The notes below the pieces were generated by a model that saw nothing but the letters and a program-made list of their open reading frames with translations, made no database searches and was not told where the DNA came from. Both the position numbers and the translations under genes were made by a program. Below, in pieces: positions 1 to 7,008 of a stretch of 28,772 nucleotides of DNA. How positions within the stretch are numbered: position 1 is the first letter of the stretch; the number at the start of each line of letters is the position of its first letter. Source of the stretch: CBCPNA01 sp965120415 (lineage in GTDB: Bacteria; Bacillota; Clostridia; Lachnospirales; CAG-274); contig CBCPNA010000066.1 of assembly GCA_965120415.1 (NCBI GenBank), forward strand, positions 1-28,772, read 5' to 3'.

Positions 1-2282
1 CTTACACTACCTCCATCATTCAATGTAATCTTATTATTGTTTACTGTTAGTGTCTTTGCACTATTTGATACTGTAACGTTATTGCTCAAGCCTGATATAT
101 TGACTTCATCTGAAGTACTTCTTTTTACTATTATGCTACTACTTGTAGTAGGTAAAGTTATACTTACATTTGATGTAGAATTTTGTATTTTGCCGCCACC
201 TTTTGGCATAGTTATAGTACCATCTGTAGCTACAGTTGAATCTGATGTTATTGTTATAGATTTATCTGTACTAGTGCTATCTGTTATCGTACCTTCGCTT
301 CCAACAGTTAAATTTAGGCTATCATCATATGTCATTGTACTTGTAGTAGCTTTTGTTTTTGCGGCTAATTGTAATGTAGATTTATCTGCTAAAGTTATGT
401 TTTCGCCTGTAGGCACACTTATCCCAGAGCTTGAAACAGTGCTACTAGAAGGTAATATTACGCTTTGTTTTGCACTTACTTTACCGTCTGCATCTATTGT
501 GCTCCCTGCTGATACTATTTGTTTAGTGCTACCAGAATTGACAACCCCTGCATTTTCCATCTCGATAGAACCATCGCTATTTATCGTAAAGCTTGCGCTA
601 ACGCTTGCCCCTTGTATAGTTGTGCTGCTATCTGAAAGAGTAGCTGTTTTCCCGCTTGGTATAGTTGTTAAGGCAGTAGATTCTGATACAGTTGAGCCTG
701 CAGGAAGCGTTATTATACAGCTACCACCTTCATCATATATCCAGCCTTCTGCCCCTGTTGTAATAGTACCACTACTTTCTGAAAGATCTGTACTAACTAT
801 AACTGCTGTTTCTGCGCTTTTTGTTTTTGTTGATAAAAATACTTCTTGAAAATAATACACTGTAGCGCTGCTTGGGATACTACAACTAGTTATCCCTGAT
901 ATATTATTTTTGCTATTACCAATTATTATTGTTTCTAATTTATCACAGCTATTAAATACATCTGTTGTACCTATGCTTGTTATTTTCCCAAGTATTTTTA
1001 GCTCTTTTAAAGAAGTACAACCATAAAACATATAGTCACCTATGCTCGTTACTCCACTAGGTATTGTTATGCTGGTTAAGCTACTACAACCTCTAAATAA
1101 AGAATAACCCATGCTTGTAACTGTTTCTGGTATTTCTATACTAACTAAAGCGCTACAATTTTCAAATGCTCCATCTCCTATGCTTGTTACTTTTTCTAAA
1201 CCTGTTATGCTGGTCAATCTAGTACAATTCCAAAATGCATACATTCCTATACTCGTTACTTTTTCTAAACCTATTATACTGGTTAATCCACTACAATTCT
1301 GAAATGCATAATCTTCTATGCTTGTTACATTTTTTAAGATTACAGTGCTTAATGCAGTACAACCATAAAATATATTTTTAGGTAAACTTTGTATACCTTC
1401 TGGCAAAGTTATACTAGACAAAGCATTCGTATTTAAAAATGCCGCCTCTCTTATTTCTTCTAAACTGCTTGGTAGTGATATACTTGTCATCTGCATACAA
1501 TCACTAAATGCATATTTCCCTATAGTTTTAATTTGACTTTCTTCAGCAAATACTACACTTGTCATCTCTACATCAAAAAAAACTCCTACATAAACTTTCG
1601 TATAAGATTTTCCATCTATTGTTATCGATGAATAATACTCACCATCCGCAATACTAGTTATTACTTCTCCGCTTAAACTTGCTGGTATATACATTGTTTT
1701 ACCTTTAACCGCTTCTTTACCCTCAGCTGAAAAGCTAGTTATAACACCATCTTTAACAGTAATATATTGAGAAATATCAACTACATCTGTCAACGTTGCC
1801 ACTCCATAATCTTCTTCTACATTACTCAAAAGTGATACTCTATAATCTTCTTCTATACTTGTTTCCGTTGTCTGTTCCGTGCTTATTTCTATTATCTCTA
1901 CTATTTCTATTTCCTCTTCTGTTATATCTTCCTCTTCTGTTTCCTCTTCTTCTTGTTTCTCTTCTATTTCTTCTTTATCTATTTCTTCCTTTTCTTCTTT
2001 TTCGGTCTCTTCCGAATTATTTTCTTCTATACTTTCCATTTCTTCTAATATGCTTTCTTCCGTATCATTTGTATCATTTTGGGTGTTTTCTTGGCTATTA
2101 ACAATATCTGTTTCATCTTCTGTTTTACCATCTTCTATTATATTTTGCAAAGGAGTTTCATCGCTACTTTCTACGCTGTTTGCAAAGGTGAGCTTTTCGT
2201 TAGTAATCCCAGATGCAGAAAAAGCCATCACCCCCACAATGCCTAAAGAAAGCGCCTTATTTATCTTTACCTTTTTTTTCAT
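1..2282 (-). CDS. Secreted BspA-like leucine-rich-repeat protein, C-terminus beyond window
   Basis: An open frame runs without a stop from an ATG at 2282 to the left edge (about 760 residues). The start follows a GGGGG ribosome site. Residues 1-35 look like a signal peptide (KKK, then a hydrophobic stretch, then AFSASG). Residues about 36-145 are an extremely Glu/Asp-rich, low-complexity stalk. Residues about 245-455 hold roughly nine BspA/TpLRR-type repeats with the family pattern LTSITIP-x-x-VTSIGDYAF-x-x-C. From about 470 on the chain is Ser/Thr/Gly-rich with short beta-strand-like repeats (SGST, ITLP, TSDS) until the edge. BspA-type repeats are known from surface and adhesion proteins of gut and oral bacteria, so a cell-surface binding role is inferred. 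No sorting motif or surface-layer domain is visible because the C-terminus is missing. It may be co-transcribed with the small ORF upstream. Confidence 0.88.
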   Translation of the reverse strand, partial: MKKKVKINKALSLGIVGVMAFSASGITNEKLTFANSVESSDETPLQNIIEDGKTEDETDIVNSQENTQNDTNDTEESILEEMESIEENNSEETEKEEKEEIDKEEIEEKQEEEETEEEDITEEEIEIVEIIEISTEQTTETSIEEDYRVSLLSNVEEDYGVATLTDVVDISQYITVKDGVITSFSAEGKEAVKGKTMYIPASLSGEVITSIADGEYYSSITIDGKSYTKVYVGVFFDVEMTSVVFAEESQIKTIGKYAFSDCMQMTSISLPSSLEEIREAAFLNTNALSSITLPEGIQSLPKNIFYGCTALSTVILKNVTSIEDYAFQNCSGLTSIIGLEKVTSIGMYAFWNCTRLTSITGLEKVTSIGDGAFENCSALVSIEIPETVTSMGYSLFRGCSSLTSITIPSGVTSIGDYMFYGCTSLKELKILGKITSIGTTDVFNSCDKLETIIIGNSKNNISGITSCSIPSSATVYYFQEVFLSTKTKSAETAVIVSTDLSESSGTITTGAEGWIYDEGGSCIITLPAGSTVSESTALTTIPSGKTATLSDSSTTIQGASVSASFTINSDGSIEMENAGVVNSGSTKQIVSAGSTIDADGKVSAKQSVILPSSSTVSSSGISVPTGENITLADKSTLQLAAKTKATTSTMTYDDSLNLTVGSEGTITDSTSTDKSITITSDSTVATDGTITMPKGGGKIQNSTSNVSITLPTTSSSIIVKRSTSDEVNISGLSNNVTVSNSAKTLTVNNNKITLNDGGSV

Positions 2283-2332
2283 AACAAAAGCCCCCTTTAT
2301 GTACAAAATATAATTAATTAAATTTGAAAAAT

Positions 2333-2363
2333 ATTATCAAAAAAACATCATCAATTTGATAAT
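2333..2363 (-). terminator. Possible weak terminator or attenuator in the LRR gene leader
   Basis: Arms ATTATCAAA (2333-2341) and TTTGATAAT (2355-2363) form a 9-bp AT-only stem. On the minus strand it is followed by a short T-rich stretch. It overlaps the stop codon of the 63-codon ORF and precedes the LRR gene start by about 50 bases, so it could attenuate readthrough. The stem is weak. Confidence 0.35.
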
Positions 2364-2542
2364 TCTCCAAAAAACCATACTCTGTATATAAAGCCTTTTG
2401 CACATAAAGCAAGCTTTAGTAAAAAAGAGTTGAAAGAGTTGTCTAAATAATTGATAACCCCAACCCCGGCAATATTTGGTAATTTATTACCTTTTGGCAT
2501 ATTTACCGGTAAAAGCGCACTATCGTTTGCAATCATCCTCAT
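2351..2542 (-). CDS. Possible 63-aa leader-encoded small protein
   Basis: This small ORF starts with ATG at 2542, preceded by a seven-G ribosome site about six bases away, and lies about 35 bases downstream of a near-consensus promoter. The product begins MRMIANDSALLPVNMPKGNK and contains hydrophobic patches (NIAGVGVINY, FLLKLALCAKGFIY) and one Cys. I recognise no family. It ends 70 bases before the LRR gene start. The strong start signals favour translation. However, an imperfect palindrome at 2466-2509 lies inside it, so the stretch may instead act mainly as a structured RNA leader. Confidence 0.4.
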   Translation of the reverse strand: MRMIANDSALLPVNMPKGNKLPNIAGVGVINYLDNSFNSFLLKLALCAKGFIYRVWFFGELSN

Positions 2543-2560
2543 AAAAATCCCCCCCTTTTA

Positions 2561-2600
2561 TTTTATGTCATTTTACGTTATTTTAACATATTTTACATAT
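2561..2600. repeat. Four 10-bp near-repeats overlapping the promoter
   Basis: On the plus strand four consecutive decamers start TTTTA: TTTTATGTCA, TTTTACGTTA, TTTTAACATA and TTTTACATAT. The 10-bp period equals about one helical turn. The array covers the -10 and spacer of the minus-strand promoter and its start site, a position suited to a repressor. Chance similarity in AT-rich DNA is possible. Confidence 0.4.
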
Positions 2601-2608
2601 TATGTCAA
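2580..2608 (-). promoter_or_regulatory. Sigma-A-type promoter for the small ORF / LRR gene
   Basis: On the minus strand TTGACA (2608-2603), a 17-base spacer and TAAAAT (2585-2580) with an extended TGT just before the -10 form a near-consensus housekeeping promoter. Transcription would begin near 2573 and read the 63-codon ORF and then the LRR gene. Confidence 0.7.
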
Positions 2609-2643
2609 TACCCTTTTTTAATTTTTATAAAATTGTTAAATGC

Positions 2644-2672
2644 TTGCATAGGCTAGCTTAATATGTTATAAT
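2644..2672 (+). promoter_or_regulatory. metK promoter (extended -10)
   Basis: TTGCAT (2644-2649), a 17-base spacer and TATAAT (2667-2672) with TGT immediately before the -10 give a strong sigma-A-type promoter. The transcript leader before metK is only about 45-50 bases, too short for a known SAM riboswitch. Confidence 0.8.
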
Positions 2673-2726
2673 TGTAAAAATTGATTATTTTAAAGCTTTT
2701 TGCTTTTATTTTTAAGGAGATTTGAT

Positions 2727-3878
2727 ATGAAAAGATTGTTTACTTCAGAATCTGTGACCGAAGGGCACCCTGATAAAATATGTGACCAAATATCAGATGC
2801 TATTTTAGATTGTATTTTGCAAAAAGACCCTAATGCGCGCGTCGCTTGCGAAACTCTAGCTTCCACTGGGCTTATTATGGTAGCTGGGGAAATAAGCACA
2901 AATTGCTATGCAGATATAGATAAAATAGCAAGAGATACATTAAGGCAAATAGGCTATGATAGGGCAAAATACGGCTTTGATTGCGACACATGCTCTGTTA
3001 TAACATCTTTAAAAGGGCAATCGCCGGATATAGCTTTAGGGGTTGATAACGCTTTTGATATAAAAGATGATATTGGGGCTGGCGATCAAGGTATGATGTT
3101 CGGCTTTGCATGTAACGAAACAGACGAGCTAATGCCTATGCCTATTTATCTAGCCCATAAATTAACAAAAAGACTAGCCGAAGTAAGAAAAAACGGCACG
3201 CTCCCCTATTTAAGACCAGATGGCAAAGGGCAAGTTACTGTAGAATATGATAATGAAAATGTAAAACGCATAGATTCTATCGTTATATCAACACAACATG
3301 ATGAAAAAATAGACCATGCGCAAATTTGCGAAGATATAAAAAAACATGTTATAGCTAGCGTTATACCCCAAAATTTGCTAGATAACAATACAAAATATTT
3401 TATAAACCCTACTGGGCGCTTTGTTATAGGAGGGCCTCAAGGCGATTGTGGCTTAACTGGCAGAAAGATTATTGTAGATACATATGGTGGCTATGCAAGC
3501 CATGGTGGTGGCGCCTTTTCCGGCAAAGACCCAACAAAAGTCGACCGTTCTGGAGCGTACGCTGCAAGGCATATAGCCAAAAATATTGTCGCTAGTGGTA
3601 TTGCTGATAAATGTGAAATAGAAATTGCTTACGCCATAGGCGTTTCTAACCCTCTATCTATTTTGGTAAATACTTACAATACTGGGCAAATATCAGATGA
3701 TAAAATAGCAAATATTATAAAACAAAATTTTGATTTGCGCCCATCAAAAATTATAAAAACTTTTGATTTAAGACGCCCTATTTATAAACAAATTGCTACA
3801 TACGGGCATTTTGGAAGAAATGATTTAAATCTTCCCTGGGAAAGCCTTAACATGACACATGTGTTTAAAAATGCATAG
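2727..3878 (+). CDS. metK: S-adenosylmethionine synthetase
   Basis: This cytoplasmic enzyme makes S-adenosylmethionine from methionine and ATP. The 383-residue length fits the family. Visible signatures are HPDKICDQISDAILD near the N-terminus (ATP and metal binding), GAGDQGMMFG around residue 107 (family signature 1), GGGAFSGKD around residue 258 (signature 2) and DPTKVDRSGAYAAR just after it. The frame is open upstream to 2700, but the ATG at 2727 has AAGGAGA at 2714-2720 and matches the usual MKRLFTSESV start. It is monocistronic, with its own promoter and a terminator. Its product is the co-substrate of the radical SAM maturase at 21531, though no direct link is implied. Confidence 0.97.
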   Translation: MKRLFTSESVTEGHPDKICDQISDAILDCILQKDPNARVACETLASTGLIMVAGEISTNCYADIDKIARDTLRQIGYDRAKYGFDCDTCSVITSLKGQSPDIALGVDNAFDIKDDIGAGDQGMMFGFACNETDELMPMPIYLAHKLTKRLAEVRKNGTLPYLRPDGKGQVTVEYDNENVKRIDSIVISTQHDEKIDHAQICEDIKKHVIASVIPQNLLDNNTKYFINPTGRFVIGGPQGDCGLTGRKIIVDTYGGYASHGGGAFSGKDPTKVDRSGAYAARHIAKNIVASGIADKCEIEIAYAIGVSNPLSILVNTYNTGQISDDKIANIIKQNFDLRPSKIIKTFDLRRPIYKQIATYGHFGRNDLNLPWESLNMTHVFKNA

Positions 3879-3880
3879 TT

Positions 3881-3907
3881 AAAGCACAGCTAGCCTGTGC
3901 TTTTTTA
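3881..3907 (+). terminator. Rho-independent terminator of metK
   Basis: AAAGCACAG (3881-3889), a five-base loop and CTGTGCTTT (3895-3903) running into a T-tract form a clear intrinsic terminator three bases after the metK stop. It also sits just beyond the 3' end of the converging penicillin-binding protein gene. Confidence 0.9.
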
Positions 3908-3922
3908 TTTGTTAGCATAATA

Positions 3923-5869
3923 TTAATTTGTATACAAAATCACTTTTCCGTCATAGTTTATAATCTCTCCTTCTGGTGGAAATTGCGTTTTTACAATATC
4001 TCCATCGCCCTCTATTTGATATTCAATTTCTTCTTCTATAAGCATTTTTTTTGCATCTTCTATATCTAGCCCTATATAATCTTTAACAACTATTTGCTTT
4101 GTTTCTTCCATTTCTAATTCTTCTTCATTATATTCTATCTCAACCCCTAAATAAGGCAAAATATTAGACATTATTTCTTTCATAATAGGCCCTGCAACTT
4201 GCCCTCCATAATATGTACCTTCTGGTTCATCTATTAGCACAAGCGCTAAAACTTTTGGATCTTCTGATGGTGCAAAAGCTGCAAAAGATGCTATATATTT
4301 ACCGCTTCTTCGTGGCAATTTTTCACTTGTAGCTGTTTTGCCCCCTATCCTAAAGCCTGCTATATAAGTTTTATTACCGGTGCCCTCTGCAACAACGCTT
4401 TCTAGTATTTCTCGCATTATGGCTGATGTTTCTTCTGATATAACCTGCTCGCCTTTTTCATATACAAATTCTTCTATAACATTACCTTCATTATCAACAA
4501 TTTTGCTCCCAAAATGTGGTGTTATTAAATATCCACCGTTTATAACAGCAGAAATGGCTCTTAAAAGCTGTAGTGGAGTTATTTGAAATGATTGCCCAAA
4601 GCTCATCGTCGCAAGCTCTACAGCCCCTATATCTTCTTCTTTATGTATTATACCTGTTGCCTCGCCTGATAAATCAACACCTGTTTTTTCCATAAAGCCA
4701 AATTTTTGCATATATTTATAAAATTTACTTGCTCCTATCTTTTCTGCTACTTGCATAAAAACAGGGTTGCAAGAATTTTGTACCCCTTGTACAAACGTTT
4801 GAAGACCATGGCTTTTTGGCGACTTCCAGCATTTTATATATCGCCCCCCTACCTCTAGCCCCCCGGTGCAGTTAAATTCTGTATCTGTCGTTACAACCCC
4901 CTCTTCTAGCCCTATTGCCGCTGTCATTATTTTAAAAGTAGAGCCGGGCTCGTATGTATCGTTTATGCTAAAATTTCTCCACATTTGATTTAAAGCATCG
5001 TTTTTTTCTTTTTCTGTTAAACTGTCCCACTCTTGTAAAAGCTCCTCATCGTTTATAACGAAAGGTTCATTTAAATTAAAATCTGGCTTATTTGCCATCG
5101 CTAAAATTTCTCCATTTTGTGGATTTATTAAAATAATAGCCCCTCTTTTTGCGTTTTTTGCCTCTAGTGCTTTTTCTAAAGTTTGTTCCACATATTGTTG
5201 CAATGTTATATCTATAGTTGTTACAAGGTTGTATCCATCTATCGGTGCCTCTCTTTCTTGCTTACCGTCTTCAAGCTCAATACCTCTTGCATCTGTTTCT
5301 GTTAATATTTTACCTTGCTTACCCTTTAGATATTCTTCATATTTAGCCTCAAGACCTATTATTCCTTGATTATCTTTACCAACAAAGCCTATTACAGAAG
5401 ATGCCATGTTATTATAGGGGTATACCCTCTTTATATCTTCATCAACAACAACTCCATCTAAATTTAACTCACGTATTTCTTCTGCTATATCTTTTTCTAC
5501 TTTTGTTTTTATCCTTTCTAATGCCACTTTATTATTAACTTTATTCAAAACATAATCATAATCTAGCTCTAGCTTTTCTGAAAGTATGCTAGCGACATTT
5601 TCTGCATCTGTTATTTGCGCATTTATAACACTTATAGAATAGGCGCTTTCATTTGTTGCTATAACATTATTATTTCTGTCCAAAATTTGCCCTCTTTTTG
5701 GGGCTATAAGCCTATCTCTTGTCTGTTGCTCGTATGTAAGCTTTTGGTATTCTTCTGCTTTTATTGTCTGTATATAAAAAACTCTAGCAAATAGCAGAAG
5801 AAAAATAGCTATTATCAAAACTATGAAAAAAAGTAACTTTTTCTTCATACTTATAGTTGGGCTATCCAT
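3923..5869 (-). CDS. Penicillin-binding transpeptidase with one PASTA domain (SpoVD/PBP2 type)
   Basis: A class B penicillin-binding protein of 648 residues that cross-links peptidoglycan outside the membrane. Order: short cytoplasmic tail, one membrane segment (about 11-32), dimerisation/pedestal domain (about 55-210), transpeptidase domain (about 240-570) and one C-terminal PASTA domain (about 592-648). The active-site motifs are complete: STFK with Ser310, SCN at 366-368, and KTAT at 511-514. Length and the single PASTA domain resemble Bacillus subtilis SpoVD (spore cortex synthesis) more than vegetative PbpB, which has two. A vegetative PBP2 role cannot be excluded. The ATG at 5869 follows AAAGGAG. 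The gene stands alone here, not in the usual mra/ftsL cluster. Confidence 0.9.
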   Translation of the reverse strand: MDSPTISMKKKLLFFIVLIIAIFLLLFARVFYIQTIKAEEYQKLTYEQQTRDRLIAPKRGQILDRNNNVIATNESAYSISVINAQITDAENVASILSEKLELDYDYVLNKVNNKVALERIKTKVEKDIAEEIRELNLDGVVVDEDIKRVYPYNNMASSVIGFVGKDNQGIIGLEAKYEEYLKGKQGKILTETDARGIELEDGKQEREAPIDGYNLVTTIDITLQQYVEQTLEKALEAKNAKRGAIILINPQNGEILAMANKPDFNLNEPFVINDEELLQEWDSLTEKEKNDALNQMWRNFSINDTYEPGSTFKIMTAAIGLEEGVVTTDTEFNCTGGLEVGGRYIKCWKSPKSHGLQTFVQGVQNSCNPVFMQVAEKIGASKFYKYMQKFGFMEKTGVDLSGEATGIIHKEEDIGAVELATMSFGQSFQITPLQLLRAISAVINGGYLITPHFGSKIVDNEGNVIEEFVYEKGEQVISEETSAIMREILESVVAEGTGNKTYIAGFRIGGKTATSEKLPRRSGKYIASFAAFAPSEDPKVLALVLIDEPEGTYYGGQVAGPIMKEIMSNILPYLGVEIEYNEEELEMEETKQIVVKDYIGLDIEDAKKMLIEEEIEYQIEGDGDIVKTQFPPEGEIINYDGKVILYTN

Positions 5870-6001
5870 AAAAAACTCCTTTATATTAATATAATATATT
5901 TTATTTATATTTTATTAATATAAAAGCTTTTTTAGTATACATAATATACAAAATATATGATATAATTTAATAAAAATTTTAAATTATATTTGGTTAAAAT
6001 A

Positions 6002-6010
6002 TGTTATAAT
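6002..6010 (+). promoter_or_regulatory. Extended -10 promoter for hpf
   Basis: TGT followed by TATAAT (6005-6010) forms an extended -10 element. No good -35 is seen at 17 bases. A second TGA-TATAAT lies at 5958-5966. Both are well placed upstream of hpf (6042). Confidence 0.5.
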
Positions 6011-6041
6011 TGCATATATGATATAAAAGGAGTTGTTTTAT

Positions 6042-6581
6042 ATGCATTACACATTTAAAACTAAAAATACAACAGTTACCGACGCTTTAAAAAGCAAAAT
6101 TACAGAAAAGCTATCACGCTTAGAAAGGCTACTTCCTGAAGATACAGATGTTACCGTTTCTTTAGCCGTAATAAAGTCAACCCAAAAGATAGAAGTAACT
6201 ATAAAACTGCCTAAAAGGATATTACGTGCTGAAGTTTCTTCTAATGATATGTATAACGCTATAGATGAAGTCACCTCTAAATTAGAAAAACAACTTACTA
6301 AATATAAAGGCCGCCTAAAAGATAAAGTAAGAAAAGATGTATCCTTTATAAAAGAATTAGAATTTTTTGAAAATACAAATGACGATATATCACTTGAAGA
6401 AATAAAAATAGATAAGGTTAAAAATTTTTCTATCCAGCTTATGGACGCAGAAGAGGCTGTTATGCAGATGGAGCTTGTATCGCATAACTTTTTTATATTT
6501 AAAAATATAGAAACATCTAAAATAAATGTAGTGTATAAAAGACTTGACCAGTCTTACGGGCTTATAGAAATTGATAATTAA
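6042..6581 (+). CDS. hpf: Ribosome hibernation promoting factor, long form
   Basis: Binds the 30S subunit and pairs ribosomes into inactive 100S dimers in stationary phase. The 179-residue product has the N-terminal HPF/RaiA beta-alpha fold (residues about 1-100, starting MHYTFKTKNTTVTDALK and containing the basic stretch KLEKQLTKYKGRLKDK) and the C-terminal dimerisation domain (about 122-179, with EAVMQMELVSHNFFIFKN and a YGLIEI end). This is the long HPF of Firmicutes. The frame extends to a TTG at 6033, but ATG 6042 is preferred because AAAAGGAG at 6025-6032 is nine bases before it and it matches family N-termini. A hairpin terminator lies downstream. Confidence 0.95.
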   Translation: MHYTFKTKNTTVTDALKSKITEKLSRLERLLPEDTDVTVSLAVIKSTQKIEVTIKLPKRILRAEVSSNDMYNAIDEVTSKLEKQLTKYKGRLKDKVRKDVSFIKELEFFENTNDDISLEEIKIDKVKNFSIQLMDAEEAVMQMELVSHNFFIFKNIETSKINVVYKRLDQSYGLIEIDN

Positions 6582-6680
6582 AATAAAACCTTTTTTTATT
6601 TAAACTTGCTTAAAGATACTTATGTTTTATGAGTTAAATTTTAAAATATTTATATTAATTCTTTATTTTATCTTCAGTAT

Positions 6681-6710
6681 AAAAGCACCCTATTTTTGGG
6701 GGTGCTTTTT
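6681..6710. terminator. Bidirectional intrinsic terminator
   Basis: AAAAGCACCC (6681-6690) pairs with GGGTGCTTTT (6700-6709). A T-run follows on the plus strand, and the A-run gives one on the minus strand. It separates the converging hpf and the small minus-strand gene at 6719. Confidence 0.9.
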
Positions 6711-6718
6711 GTAGCTTT

Positions 6719-6961
6719 TTATAAATTTTTTATGTATTCTTCTAAACACTCTTCTAGTGTTTTTGCGTTTGCATCTTCATTATAAACTACTTTTATTTTT
6801 ATATCTCCGTATTTATAGCAATAAGGGTTTTTTATTTGCTCTATATATTGCTTTATTTTTTCTTCTTTAGTAAGATTTTCATCAATATTTATATCTCTTA
6901 TATCGACAAGCTCATCTAAAGATATTTGAGAAATATCTATGTTTTTTAATTCTTCATACAT
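6719..6961 (-). CDS. Small acidic protein of unknown function (possibly DUF6870-like)
   Basis: An 80-residue acidic protein starting MYEELKNIDISQISLDELVD with a GGGGG ribosome site. It contains LTKEEKIKQYIEQIKNPYCYKYGDIKIKV and ends LEECLEEYIKNL. The pattern of a short DIxDIxID segment, a helix ending QIKNPYCYK, a beta segment and a final LEECL helix resembles, from memory, the DUF6870 family of small Firmicute proteins. I cannot confirm this without a search. There is no membrane segment or known catalytic motif. It lies 47 bases after the phoR stop on the same strand and may be read through from the pst-pho operon. The terminator at 6681-6710 follows. Confidence 0.65.
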   Translation of the reverse strand: MYEELKNIDISQISLDELVDIRDINIDENLTKEEKIKQYIEQIKNPYCYKYGDIKIKVVYNEDANAKTLEECLEEYIKNL

Positions 6962-7008
6962 TTTTAAACCCCCTTTTTTATATTATATTATGCTTTTTAT
7001 AAAAAATG

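Noticed and set aside
37..2313. Several plus-strand ORFs (37-849, 1111-1302, 1796-2101, 1879-2313)
   Set aside because: They are complements of the low-complexity LRR gene on the minus strand. They lack ribosome sites and have Ser/Leu/Val-only composition.
2673..2726. SAM riboswitch before metK
   Set aside because: Only about 50 bases lie between promoter and start codon, with no multi-stem aptamer or terminator.
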